A stretch of 64,000 bases of DNA from Variovorax sp. KK3 (GTDB lineage Bacteria; Pseudomonadota; Gammaproteobacteria; Burkholderiales; Burkholderiaceae_C), in assembly GCF_001984055.1 (NCBI RefSeq), contig NZ_LYVO01000031.1, forward strand, positions 16,674 to 80,673, read 5' to 3'. A model generated the notes under the pieces. The model saw nothing but the letters and a program-made list of their open reading frames with translations, ran no database searches and had not been told where the DNA came from. Within the stretch, counting starts at the first letter, position 1. Each line of letters starts with the position of its first letter. Made by a program: the position numbers and the translations under genes. Positions 43,422 through 52,043 of the stretch are shown in pieces.

Positions 43422-44231
43422 TCACTCGACGAAGCTCAGTACTTCTTCCAACATCCTGCGCAAAAGCGGCTGCATGCGCGCGGCGGTGGTGTCGCAGTAT
43501 TCGAAGGGCGCCTGCTCTTGCATATAGCTGCTTTGCGTTAATTCCAGTTGGACGGCATGTATCTGACCAGCAGGCCGACCGTAATGCCTGGTGATGTAGC
43601 CGCCCGTAAAGCGCCCATTCAGCACGCTCGTCAACGTGGGCGACTGCTTCGCGATGTCAATCAGACGCTGGGCCAGGGCCGGATTGCAGCTTGCACCCTG
43701 CGCAGTGCCGAGGTTGAGGTCAGGGAGGCGACCATCGAAGAATCGCGGAAGCACAGATCGGATGGAGTGGGCATCCCAGAGCGCGGCACTTCCGTGCTGT
43801 GCTTTGATGCGGGCGAGTTCGTCGGACAGCCGCCGGTGGTACGGCTCCCAGATCGAAAACCTTCGCCCGGCGACCTCGGTCTCTGAAGGCAGATCGTCGG
43901 CGGCATAGAGTGCATTGCTCTCGAACGTATCAACCGGGCATAAGGCCGTCACACTTTGGCCCGGATACAGACTTGCACCATCCGGTGGCCGGTTCAGATC
44001 GATCACATAGCGCGAATGCGTGGCGACCAGGACGGACGCTCCCAACTCATCGGCGAAGTCATAAAGCCGCTCCAGATGCCAATCGGTGTCAGGCACCCCG
44101 CGCGCCTCCTCCGTGAACCGCGCCGCGAGTGCGGGCGGAACATAGGTGCCCACATGGGGCATGGAGATCAGCAGTGGCCGCGTCCCCTGGCGAAAGCGAA
44201 AGGGCGGCTCGGTGGTTTCGAAGGTCGTCAT
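43422..44231 (-). CDS. hutG: N-formylglutamate amidohydrolase
   Basis: A 269-residue enzyme that hydrolyses N-formylglutamate to glutamate and formate, the last step of the five-enzyme histidine pathway. Landmarks: LLISMPHVGTYVPP, HSRYVIDLNRPPDG, WDAHSIRSVLP and GRFTGGYITRHYG, with metal-binding His/Asp residues. The ATG at 44231 overlaps the stop of hutF. It is the last gene of the hut operon and converges with the CesT-like chaperone gene, with 27 bases between. Confidence 0.93.
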   Translation of the reverse strand: MTTFETTEPPFRFRQGTRPLLISMPHVGTYVPPALAARFTEEARGVPDTDWHLERLYDFADELGASVLVATHSRYVIDLNRPPDGASLYPGQSVTALCPVDTFESNALYAADDLPSETEVAGRRFSIWEPYHRRLSDELARIKAQHGSAALWDAHSIRSVLPRFFDGRLPDLNLGTAQGASCNPALAQRLIDIAKQSPTLTSVLNGRFTGGYITRHYGRPAGQIHAVQLELTQSSYMQEQAPFEYCDTTAARMQPLLRRMLEEVLSFVE

Positions 44232-45622
44232 GATGATTCGATGAGCAGTTGGCGACGCGCGTCGACAAAGCTCGACGACGCATCGCGATGAAGAGAATGG
44301 CGGCCACCGGCCACGCGCGGCTGCCCTGCAACCCACACGCTCGAAATGGCGCTGCTGCGCTGGCTGGCGAACACGTGCGATGACAGCATGTTCTGGGCAT
44401 TCAGGCCTTCGAGCGCGACGTGATCGGCATCGAGCATCACGAAGTCGGCCTGCTGGCCCGCGGCGAGTCCGGCGACCGCACGTCCTGAGGCTTGCGCGCC
44501 GCCCCGCACCGCCGCCAGCGTGAGTGCCGTGGCCACTGAAGGCTGCGCCGCATCCGCACCCACGTTGCGCTGCCGGGTCATCAGGCGCTGGCCGTATTCG
44601 AGCATCAGCAGTTCCTCGGCCGCGTTGACGCACGCATGGCTGTCGGACCCCACGCCCCAGCGCCCTCCGCCCTCGCGCCAGGCAGCGAAATCGAACACGC
44701 CATCGCCCAGGTTGGCTTCGGTGGTCGGGCACAAGCCAGCGACAGCACCAGTTGCCGCGGCACGCCGGTACTCGTCCGCGTCCATATGCGTGGCGTGCAC
44801 CAGGCACCAGCGCGCATCCACAGGCGCATGGTCCAGCAGCCACGCCACCGGGCGCTGACCGCTCCACGCGATGCAGGCATCGACCTCGGCGGTCTGCTCG
44901 GCGATGTGGATGTGAATCGGTGCAGCGTCATCGATCGAAGCCAGCCCGGCGAGTGCATCGTGCAGGCTGTCGGGCGCCACCGCGCGCAGCGAATGCGGCG
45001 CGAGCCCTAATCGCGCACCCTGCGATTCGCAGACGGGACGCAACCGCTCCAGCAGACGCAGCATCGAATCGGTGCTGCGAATGAAGCGTCGCTGGCCCAC
45101 GCCGGGCTGTTGGCCGCCGAAGCCGCTGTTCTGATACAGCACCGGCAGCAGCGTCAGGCCGATCCCGGCGCGGTCGGCCGCGCGCAGCAGGGCCAGGGCC
45201 AGCTCGGCGTCGTCGGCGTAAGGCCGGCCATCGAGGTCGTGATGGAGGTAGTGGAATTCGCACACCGAGGTGTAGCCCGCCTCCAGCATCTCGACATAGA
45301 GCCACGTTGCAATGGCCTCGACCTGCACCGGCGTGAGCCGCTCTGCAAAGCGGTACATCAGGCTGCGCCAGCTCCAGAAGCTGTCTTGCGCCTGGCCGCG
45401 AAATTCGGTCAGGCCGGCGAACGCACGTTGAAAGGCATGCGAATGCAGGTTGGGCATGCCGGGGATCACCGGGCCCGAAGCTGCAGGCACTTCCGATGGC
45501 CGTTCGGCATCGGGCCGCACCTCGACCAGACATCCCGTCGCGTCCCAACGCAGCAGCACGTTTCGCGCCCAACCCGAAGGCAGCAGCGCGTCGCCGGCAT
45601 GCAGGGCTCGATGCTCGCTCAC
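44228..45622 (-). CDS. hutF: formimidoylglutamate deiminase
   Basis: A 464-residue metal-dependent amidohydrolase that converts N-formimidoyl-L-glutamate to N-formylglutamate and ammonia. Metal and catalytic motifs: PNLHSHAFQRAFAG, HIHIAEQ (with a following TAEVDAC), LVHATHMD and VGSDSHAC. It uses a GTG start at 45622 that overlaps the hutI stop (GTGA). With hutG it defines the two-step ending of histidine breakdown rather than the single HutE/formimidoyl hydrolase step. Confidence 0.95.
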   Translation of the reverse strand: MSEHRALHAGDALLPSGWARNVLLRWDATGCLVEVRPDAERPSEVPAASGPVIPGMPNLHSHAFQRAFAGLTEFRGQAQDSFWSWRSLMYRFAERLTPVQVEAIATWLYVEMLEAGYTSVCEFHYLHHDLDGRPYADDAELALALLRAADRAGIGLTLLPVLYQNSGFGGQQPGVGQRRFIRSTDSMLRLLERLRPVCESQGARLGLAPHSLRAVAPDSLHDALAGLASIDDAAPIHIHIAEQTAEVDACIAWSGQRPVAWLLDHAPVDARWCLVHATHMDADEYRRAAATGAVAGLCPTTEANLGDGVFDFAAWREGGGRWGVGSDSHACVNAAEELLMLEYGQRLMTRQRNVGADAAQPSVATALTLAAVRGGAQASGRAVAGLAAGQQADFVMLDADHVALEGLNAQNMLSSHVFASQRSSAISSVWVAGQPRVAGGRHSLHRDASSSFVDARRQLLIESS

Positions 45623-46869
45623 GCTGCGCACTCCTGCGCGATGCGGCCCTGGCGCACGACGCGCTTCACCGCGCGTCGGCCGAACCAATAGGCCAGCTCC
45701 GACACATCCTGGGCATTCCACAGCACGAAGTCAGCGGGCCGGCCCACGCCGAGCACGCCATGCGTGTCCGACAGGCCGAGCGCGCGCGCCGCATGCACCG
45801 TGACGCCGGCAAGTGCTTCGGGCACGGTCAGCCTGAACAGCGTGCAGGCCATGTTCATCATCAACACCAGGCTCAGCGCGGGCGAGGTGCCGGGGTTGTG
45901 ATCGGTCGACACCGCCATCGGCACACCGGCCGCGCGCAAGGCCTCGATGGGCGGCAGGTGCGTATCGCGCAGCGTGTAGTAGGCGCCGGGCAGCAACACG
46001 GCCACGGTGCCGGCCTCGCGCATCGCCGCGATGCCTGCGTCCGACAGATGCTCGACATGGTCGCACGACAGCGCGCCATAGCGCGCCGCCAGCGCAGCGC
46101 CACCCATGTCGGAAAGCTGCTCGGCGTGCAGCTTGACCGGCAGGCCCAGCATTCGCGCCGCCTGAAAGACGCGCTCGGTTTCCGCCAGCGAGAAAGCAAT
46201 GCGCTCGCAGAAGACGTCCACCGCATCGACCAATCCTTCGGCCGCCAGCGCCGGCATCATCTCGCGGCACACCGCGTCGATGTAGTCGCCGCTGCGCCCG
46301 GCGTACTCGGGCGGCAGCGCATGCGCGCCGAGGAAGGTGGTGCGCACCGTCACGCCGTAGTGCTCGCCGAGCCGGCGCGCCACGCGCAGCTGCTTGCGCT
46401 CGTGCTCGAGCGACAGGCCGTAGCCTGACTTGATTTCGATCGCGCACACGCCATCGGCCAAGAGTTGTTCGAGCCGCAACGCGGCCTGGGCGAAGAGCGT
46501 CTCTTCATCGGCCTCGCGCGTGGCGCGCACCGATGAGACGATGCCGCCGCCCGCCTTCGCGACTTCTTCGTAGCTCGCGCCTGCGAGCCGCATCGCGAAC
46601 TCGTTCGCGCGCTGGCCACCATAGACCAGGTGCGTGTGGCAGTCGATGAGGCCGGGCGTGACCAAAGCACCGCCGCAGTCATGCCGTGGGCCCCGCGCCA
46701 GCTCCACGGGCACGTTTCCCGCATCGCCAATCCAGCGGACCACGCCCGACTCGACTGCGATCGCGGCGAGGGCGCCGTTCGGCAACGACACGCCGGGTGC
46801 AGCGCCCGGCGCGAGCCTCAGCCCGGTCCACAGGCCGTCTGCGGAAGCGCGTTCGTTCAATGCATTCAT
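45619..46869 (-). CDS. hutI: imidazolonepropionase
   Basis: A 416-residue amidohydrolase that opens imidazolone-5-propionate to formimidoylglutamate. Motifs: LIDCHTHLVYGGQRANEF (metal His pair), EIKSGYGL, KLHAEQLSDMGG, SCDHVEHLSD and AVSTDHNPGTSP. Start is the ATG at 46869 with AAGGA upstream. It couples by overlap to hutF. Confidence 0.95.
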   Translation of the reverse strand: MNALNERASADGLWTGLRLAPGAAPGVSLPNGALAAIAVESGVVRWIGDAGNVPVELARGPRHDCGGALVTPGLIDCHTHLVYGGQRANEFAMRLAGASYEEVAKAGGGIVSSVRATREADEETLFAQAALRLEQLLADGVCAIEIKSGYGLSLEHERKQLRVARRLGEHYGVTVRTTFLGAHALPPEYAGRSGDYIDAVCREMMPALAAEGLVDAVDVFCERIAFSLAETERVFQAARMLGLPVKLHAEQLSDMGGAALAARYGALSCDHVEHLSDAGIAAMREAGTVAVLLPGAYYTLRDTHLPPIEALRAAGVPMAVSTDHNPGTSPALSLVLMMNMACTLFRLTVPEALAGVTVHAARALGLSDTHGVLGVGRPADFVLWNAQDVSELAYWFGRRAVKRVVRQGRIAQECAA

Positions 46870-46879
46870 CGCGTGTCCT

Positions 46880-47476
46880 TCAAGGCTGCGCGGCTGCCGG
46901 CAGGATGCGCGCCACGGCAAGACGCGCACCGGCGCCGGATGGCTTGACCTGCCAGGCCTGCGGCGCATCGGCCCACCACAAGCCTTCGCCTTCGCGACAG
47001 GCCGCCTGCGCTTCGTTCAGTCGCCAATCGCCACGCAAGGCCAGCAGCACGCCATGCGCCGACGGCGCGATCGACGCGGGGCCGTCGAGCACCTGCAGGT
47101 CGGCGACCCACTGCCCTCGGCGGGTCATCACGTTGAAGTCGCTCGATGCTGCACCTTGCGGCGCGCAGTCGATCTCGTCCTCGCCGGCAAATGCGAAAGG
47201 ACGGTGGGGCACATCCAGCGCCAGGTCGATGCGCCCGTCGCGCGAACGAAGGCGCACGCCATCACCGTCCAGCAGCATGATGATCCGGTCCACACCTTCG
47301 AACACCGAGAACGGGCCTGCGGCCTCGATGGTCGCGATGCTGACACGCCAACCGAAGTCGGCCATGCCCGCACCCGGCGGCCAGCTGGCGATCTGCCGTG
47401 TGCTGCCGCCGCCGTTCTTCCACGGCGTCGTCGGCAGGCCAGCGCGCGAGAAGGTGTTCGACGCGTCGAGGGTCAT
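46880..47476 (-). CDS. hutD: HutD-family protein
   Basis: A 198-residue cupin-type HutD protein (TTPWKNGGGSTRQIASWPPG, FGWRVSIATIEAAGPFSVFE, MTRRGQWVADLQVL). HutD is found in hut operons; it is thought to moderate pathway flux, possibly by binding an intermediate such as formylglutamate, but has no proven enzyme activity. Its start overlaps the stop of the TctC-type gene by one base, and it precedes hutI by 10 bases. Confidence 0.9.
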   Translation of the reverse strand: MTLDASNTFSRAGLPTTPWKNGGGSTRQIASWPPGAGMADFGWRVSIATIEAAGPFSVFEGVDRIIMLLDGDGVRLRSRDGRIDLALDVPHRPFAFAGEDEIDCAPQGAASSDFNVMTRRGQWVADLQVLDGPASIAPSAHGVLLALRGDWRLNEAQAACREGEGLWWADAPQAWQVKPSGAGARLAVARILPAAAQP

Positions 47477-48453
47477 CAGTCGGGCTTGATGTTCTGTTTG
47501 CGGATCACATCGCCCCAGCGTGCCGTCTCGATGCGGATGCTCTCTGCCAGTGCCTGCGGTTTGCCGCCGCCCGGCTCCAGGCCCTGCGCCTCGAACTTCT
47601 CTCGAATCGCGGGCTTCGCGAGCGAGCGTGCAACTTCGGCGTTGAGTCGATCCACCACCGCCGGCGGCGTGCCGGCCGGCGCCATCAACGCATACCAGGA
47701 CACCGCCTCGAAGTTCGGCAAACCTTGCTCCGCGATGGTGGGCAGCTCGGGCATCGTGGCCGAGCGCTTCAGGCTGGCCACGCCGATGGCGCGCAGCTTG
47801 CCGGATTTGACGTGCGGCAGCACGGCCGACATGGCGCCGAACATCATCGACACCTGGCCACCGACCACATCGTTCAAGGCCGGGCCGATGCCCTTGTAGG
47901 GCACATGGATCATCTGCAGGTTGGCCTCCAGCGCCATCAGCTCGCCGGCCAGGTGGGCCTGGCTGCCCGCGCCGGGCGAGGCGTAGCTCAGCGTGCCGGG
48001 CTTCTGCTTGGCCAACGCGAGCACTTCCTTGAGCGACTTGGCCGGCACGTCCGCATTGACGACCAGCACGTTCTCGACCGTCGCGAGCATGGCGACCGGC
48101 GCCAGTTCGCTGGCCTTGTAGGGCAGCGCGGCAAAGAGGCTCGGGTTCACCGCGACGTTGCCGACCGGCACGATGCCCACCGTGTAGCCGTCGGGTGTGG
48201 CCTTGGCGATCTGGTCGACGCCGATGTTGCCGGCCGCACCCACCTTGTTCTCGACCACGAAGGGCTGGCCCAATGCGTCCGACAGTTCCTGGCCGCTCAC
48301 GCGGGCCAGCACGTCGGCCGGGCCGCCCGGCGCGAAGGGCACGATGACGCGCACGGGCTTGGATGGATAGGCCTGCGCATGCGCGGCAGGCAGCGCAAAC
48401 GACAGGGGCAGGGCAGTCAACAAAGACAGAGCAAGACGGCGATGAATCAACAT
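47476..48453 (-). CDS. Bug-family (TctC) binding protein within the hut operon
   Basis: A 325-residue periplasmic binding protein with a signal peptide (MLIHRRLALSLLTALPLSFA, then AHAQA) and Bug signatures (VRVIVPFAPGGPADVLARV, NKVGAAGNIGVDQIAKA, VPYKGIGPALNDVVGGQVSM, LPTIAEQGLPNFEAVSW). It overlaps the neighbours on both sides by one base, so it is a true operon member. It may bind histidine, urocanate or imidazole compounds (inference). No TctAB membrane genes are nearby. Confidence 0.9.
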   Translation of the reverse strand: MLIHRRLALSLLTALPLSFALPAAHAQAYPSKPVRVIVPFAPGGPADVLARVSGQELSDALGQPFVVENKVGAAGNIGVDQIAKATPDGYTVGIVPVGNVAVNPSLFAALPYKASELAPVAMLATVENVLVVNADVPAKSLKEVLALAKQKPGTLSYASPGAGSQAHLAGELMALEANLQMIHVPYKGIGPALNDVVGGQVSMMFGAMSAVLPHVKSGKLRAIGVASLKRSATMPELPTIAEQGLPNFEAVSWYALMAPAGTPPAVVDRLNAEVARSLAKPAIREKFEAQGLEPGGGKPQALAESIRIETARWGDVIRKQNIKPD

Positions 48454-49262
48454 CAGAATTCCTCGAAGGGGGGCATGTCGTCACGACGGGCGATCCGCGC
48501 GAGGACGTCGTAGTCGGCGGGATCGGGCATGGCGAATCCCGCAAGCAACAAGCGTTCCGCAACGTCGCGAAGCGATGGCTCCCGCACGCTCTGCTGCAAG
48601 GCGTCGCGCAAGCGCGCGAGCATGTCGTGCGGCAGCGGGCCCGTCGCGACGAGCGGCGGGATCGGACGCGGCGCGGTGCTCGCGATGGTGCGCACCTGTC
48701 CCGCGAAGTCCGGATCGTGCCGGCGCAGCAGGTCGTGGTAATAGCTGTCGAGCGGCCCCACGTCGATGATGCCGGCGGCGAGCGCCTCGATCACGCCGCG
48801 TGCATGGATCAGGTTGCCGACGGCGGTACGGTACAGCCGCGCGCCTCGGTCCGCGCGGAACGGTGCAAGGTGGTCGCGCAGCGCGACGCCGCCGGACATC
48901 GAATCGGCCAGCGTGTAGCCGACCACGCCGCCGAAGGTGTCCCTGAGACGTTGGTGCTTCGAATCCGCACGCACCACGATGTCGGTGAAGTACACCGGCT
49001 TGCCGCCGTATCGCACCGGCGATGGCACGGGCGCGGCAATGAGCGTGGGCCGCGGTGCGCGCTGCGAGAAGGGCAGGCCGCACATCATCGCGAGCCCCAG
49101 GTCGTCGCGTGCCCACAGAGCGGAGAGCGGCGCCGGCGCGTCGTAGTCGATCACCGACCAGTCCAGCGCCGCACGGTCCAAGACCCATGCGAGCAGCGTC
49201 TTCCAATCGGCCCGCGCGGAGGCGGTCACCGAGTACATGCGCGCGTTGGCGACCAGCGGCAT
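48453..49262 (-). CDS. PhnD-like periplasmic binding domain protein in hut operon
   Basis: A 269-residue protein of the phosphonate/PhnD-type binding-protein superfamily (DLGLAMMCGLPFSQR, PVYFTDIVVRADSKH, GGVVGYTLADSMSGG, GIIDVGPLDSYYHDLLR). It has no obvious signal peptide at either the ATG at 49262 or the in-frame ATG at 49238, which is unusual and suggests a cytoplasmic sensor or enzyme-like use of the fold. It lies between the ornithine cyclodeaminase-like and TctC-like genes. Function unknown. Confidence 0.78.
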   Translation of the reverse strand: MPLVANARMYSVTASARADWKTLLAWVLDRAALDWSVIDYDAPAPLSALWARDDLGLAMMCGLPFSQRAPRPTLIAAPVPSPVRYGGKPVYFTDIVVRADSKHQRLRDTFGGVVGYTLADSMSGGVALRDHLAPFRADRGARLYRTAVGNLIHARGVIEALAAGIIDVGPLDSYYHDLLRRHDPDFAGQVRTIASTAPRPIPPLVATGPLPHDMLARLRDALQQSVREPSLRDVAERLLLAGFAMPDPADYDVLARIARRDDMPPFEEF

Positions 49263-49271
49263 CGCGGCGTA

Positions 49272-50273
49272 TCAGCGAAAACGCAGTTGCTGGCCCAGCC
49301 CCATGCGCTTGGCCTTGGCGAGCATGGCCGAGCCGAGCGCGATGTCCGACAACGACAGGCCGCGGTGCCAGAACAGGTTGGTCTCGTCGTCACTCTCGCG
49401 GCCGGGCTTGAGGCCGGCGACGATCTGGCCCAGCTCCGCATGCAGCGTTTTTTCCGACAGCTTGCCGGCATCGACGTGCGCACGCAGCGCACCCAGCGGA
49501 CCGGCCTTGGCCTGGCCCCAGTCGTCCATCACCATCTTGCTCATGATGTCCGTGAGCGAGAGCTCGACCGCGCTCATGGTGCCATACGGAATGACGCAGG
49601 CGCCCTTCTTGATCCACTCGGTCTTGAGCATGGGCGTGGGCTTTTCGAGGCGCGAGGCCTCGACCACGATGTCGGCGCCGCGCACGCAGGATTCCCAGTC
49701 TTCGGTGATGGTGATCTTCACGCCCAGGTCGCGCTCGAGGCGCGCTGCGAACTTCTCGCGGCTCTCGGGGCGGCGCGAATGCACGCGGATCTCGTCGAAG
49801 TGGAAGATCGAATGCAGCAGGCGCACGTTCCAGTACGAGGTGCCGCGCGCGCCGATGTGCCCGAGGACCTTCGAGTCCTTGCGCGCGAGGTGCTTGGCAC
49901 CGATGGCGGTGATGGCGCCGGTGCGCATGTCGGTGATGTCCGATGCGTCGATGATGGCCACCGGCACGCCGGTCTTCGGGTCGAACAGGTTGAGCAGCGC
50001 CAGTTCCGAAGGCAGCCCCTGTTCGTAGTTGCGGTAGAAGTCGCCCACCACCTTGACGCCCGCCACGCCCAGCGGCCGCACGTAGCCGCGCAGCACGTTG
50101 AAGTGGCCGGGGTAGTCCTTCTCGGGCACCAGGTGCATGCGCGGTTCGATGGTCGTCTCGCCGCGGCCCTGCGCCAGCAGGCCCTCTTCGACCGCGGCGA
50201 CGATCTCGGCGTCGCTCATCTTCAGGGCCTGGACGTCCAGGTGATTCAGGTAATGCAGGTAGATCTCGGACAT
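49272..50273 (-). CDS. ornithine cyclodeaminase/mu-crystallin family protein
   Basis: A 333-residue NAD-binding protein. The family's N-terminal dimerisation part (YLHYLNHLDVQALKMSDAE) is followed by PRMHLV, VAIIDASDITDMRTGAITAI and the Rossmann region (VLGHIGARGTSYWNVRLL). Typical members are ornithine cyclodeaminase, alanine dehydrogenase and ketimine reductases. Here GHIGARG replaces the usual GxGxQA nucleotide-binding pattern, so the substrate and even the catalytic role are uncertain. It is 16 bases after hutU, within the operon. Confidence 0.82.
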   Translation of the reverse strand: MSEIYLHYLNHLDVQALKMSDAEIVAAVEEGLLAQGRGETTIEPRMHLVPEKDYPGHFNVLRGYVRPLGVAGVKVVGDFYRNYEQGLPSELALLNLFDPKTGVPVAIIDASDITDMRTGAITAIGAKHLARKDSKVLGHIGARGTSYWNVRLLHSIFHFDEIRVHSRRPESREKFAARLERDLGVKITITEDWESCVRGADIVVEASRLEKPTPMLKTEWIKKGACVIPYGTMSAVELSLTDIMSKMVMDDWGQAKAGPLGALRAHVDAGKLSEKTLHAELGQIVAGLKPGRESDDETNLFWHRGLSLSDIALGSAMLAKAKRMGLGQQLRFR

Positions 50274-50289
50274 GGATGGGGGCCTCTGG

Positions 50290-52008
50290 TTACTTGATCA
50301 TGGGAAGGTGCAACGCATGCTTCTTCGCGGTCGCGACAGCCTGCTCGTAACCGGCATCCGCATGCCGCATCACACCTGTGGCGGGGTCGTTCCACAGCAC
50401 GCGCCCGATGCGCTTCGAGGCCGCGTCGGTGCCGTCGCAGACGATGACCACGCCCGAGTGCTGCGAATAGCCCATGCCCACGCCACCGCCATGGTGCAGG
50501 CTGACCCAGGTCGCACCGCCGGCGGTGTTGAGCAGCGCGTTGAGCAGCGGCCAGTCGGACACCGCATCGGTGCCGTCCTTCATGGATTCGGTTTCGCGGT
50601 TGGGGCTGGCGACCGAGCCGGTGTCGAGGTGGTCGCGGCCGATGACGATCGGGCCCTTGAGCTCGCCCGACTTCACCATCTCGTTGAAGGCCAGCCCGGC
50701 CTTATGGCGCTCGCCCAGGCCGAGCCAGCAGATGCGAGCCGGCAGGCCCTGGAACGAGATCCGCTCGCGCGCCATGTCCAGCCAGCGATGGGTGTGCGTG
50801 TTGTCGGGGAACAGCTCCTTGATCTTCGCGTCGGTCTTGTAGATGTCTTCCGGATCGCCCGAGAGCGCGACCCAGCGGAACGGACCTTTGCCCTCGCAGA
50901 ACAGCGGGCGGATGTACGCAGGCACGAAGCCCGGGAAATCGAAGGCGTTCTTCACGCCTTCATCGAAGGCGACCTGGCGGATGTTGTTGCCGTAGTCGAC
51001 CGTCGGGATGCCCATCGCCTGGAAGTCGAGCATGGCCTGCACGTGCACGGCGCAGGACTTCGCGGCTTCGGCCTTCAGGCGCGCGTGCTGCGACGGGTCT
51101 TTCTGCGCGTCGATCCATTGCTCGACATCCCAGCCCACGGGCAGGTAGCCGTTGATCAGGTCATGCGCGGAGGTCTGATCGGTCACCAGGTCGGGCTTGA
51201 GGCCGCCCGCCTTCGCACGCCGCACCAGCTCGGGCAGCACCTCGGCCGCATTGCCCAGCAGCGCGATCGACACGGCTTCCTTCGCCGCGGTGTGCTGCTT
51301 GATCAGCGCGATCGCGTCGTCGATGTCCTTGGCCTGCTTGTCGACGTAGCGCGTGCGCAACCGGAAGTCGATGCTCGACTGGCGGCACTCGATGTTGAGC
51401 GACACCGCGCCGGCGAGCGTCGCGGCCAGCGGCTGCGCGCCGCCCATGCCGCCGAGGCCGGCGGTGAGGAACCATTTGCCCGCCAGGTCGTTGCCATAGT
51501 GCTGGCGCCCTGCTTCGACGAAGGTTTCGAAGGTGCCCTGCACGATGCCCTGGCTGCCGATGTAGATCCAGCTGCCGGCAGTCATCTGGCCGTACATGAA
51601 GAGGCCCTTGCGGTCCAGCTCGTTGAAATGCTCCCAGTTGGCCCACTGCGGCACCAGGTTGGAATTGGCGAGCAGCACGCGCGGTGCATCGGGATGCGTC
51701 TTGAACACGCCGACCGGCTTGCCCGACTGGATCAGCAAGGTCTCGTCATCCTCGAGATTCTTCAGCGAGGCGATGATCTGGTCGAAGCATTCCCAGTTGC
51801 GCGCGGCGCGGCCGATGCCGCCGTAGACCACCAGGTCTTGCGGGCGCTCGGCCACCTCGGGGTCCAGGTTGTTCTGCAGCATGCGGAAGGGCGCCTCGGT
51901 GAGCCAGCTCTTGCAATGCAGTTGGCTGCCGCGCGGCGCGCGGATCACGCGCGTGGGGTCGTGGCGGGGGTCGGCGGGTTGGACGGCGAATTTGTCGGGT
52001 GCATTCAT
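50290..52008 (-). CDS. hutU: urocanate hydratase
   Basis: A 572-residue urocanase that hydrates urocanate to imidazolone propionate using tightly bound NAD+. Landmarks: RNWECFDQIIASLK, YIGSQGIVQGTFETF, the glycine-rich LTAGLGGMGGAQPLA, DQTSAHDLINGYLP, FPGFVPAYIRPLFCEG with the active-site Cys, and VSLHHGGGVGMGYSQH. The length is normal. Start ATG at 52008 has AAAGGA upstream. Second enzyme of the hut pathway. Confidence 0.97.
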   Translation of the reverse strand: MNAPDKFAVQPADPRHDPTRVIRAPRGSQLHCKSWLTEAPFRMLQNNLDPEVAERPQDLVVYGGIGRAARNWECFDQIIASLKNLEDDETLLIQSGKPVGVFKTHPDAPRVLLANSNLVPQWANWEHFNELDRKGLFMYGQMTAGSWIYIGSQGIVQGTFETFVEAGRQHYGNDLAGKWFLTAGLGGMGGAQPLAATLAGAVSLNIECRQSSIDFRLRTRYVDKQAKDIDDAIALIKQHTAAKEAVSIALLGNAAEVLPELVRRAKAGGLKPDLVTDQTSAHDLINGYLPVGWDVEQWIDAQKDPSQHARLKAEAAKSCAVHVQAMLDFQAMGIPTVDYGNNIRQVAFDEGVKNAFDFPGFVPAYIRPLFCEGKGPFRWVALSGDPEDIYKTDAKIKELFPDNTHTHRWLDMARERISFQGLPARICWLGLGERHKAGLAFNEMVKSGELKGPIVIGRDHLDTGSVASPNRETESMKDGTDAVSDWPLLNALLNTAGGATWVSLHHGGGVGMGYSQHSGVVIVCDGTDAASKRIGRVLWNDPATGVMRHADAGYEQAVATAKKHALHLPMIK

Positions 52009-52043
52009 GGCGACGGGTCCTTTCGATGCAAGGGGCGTGAGAT

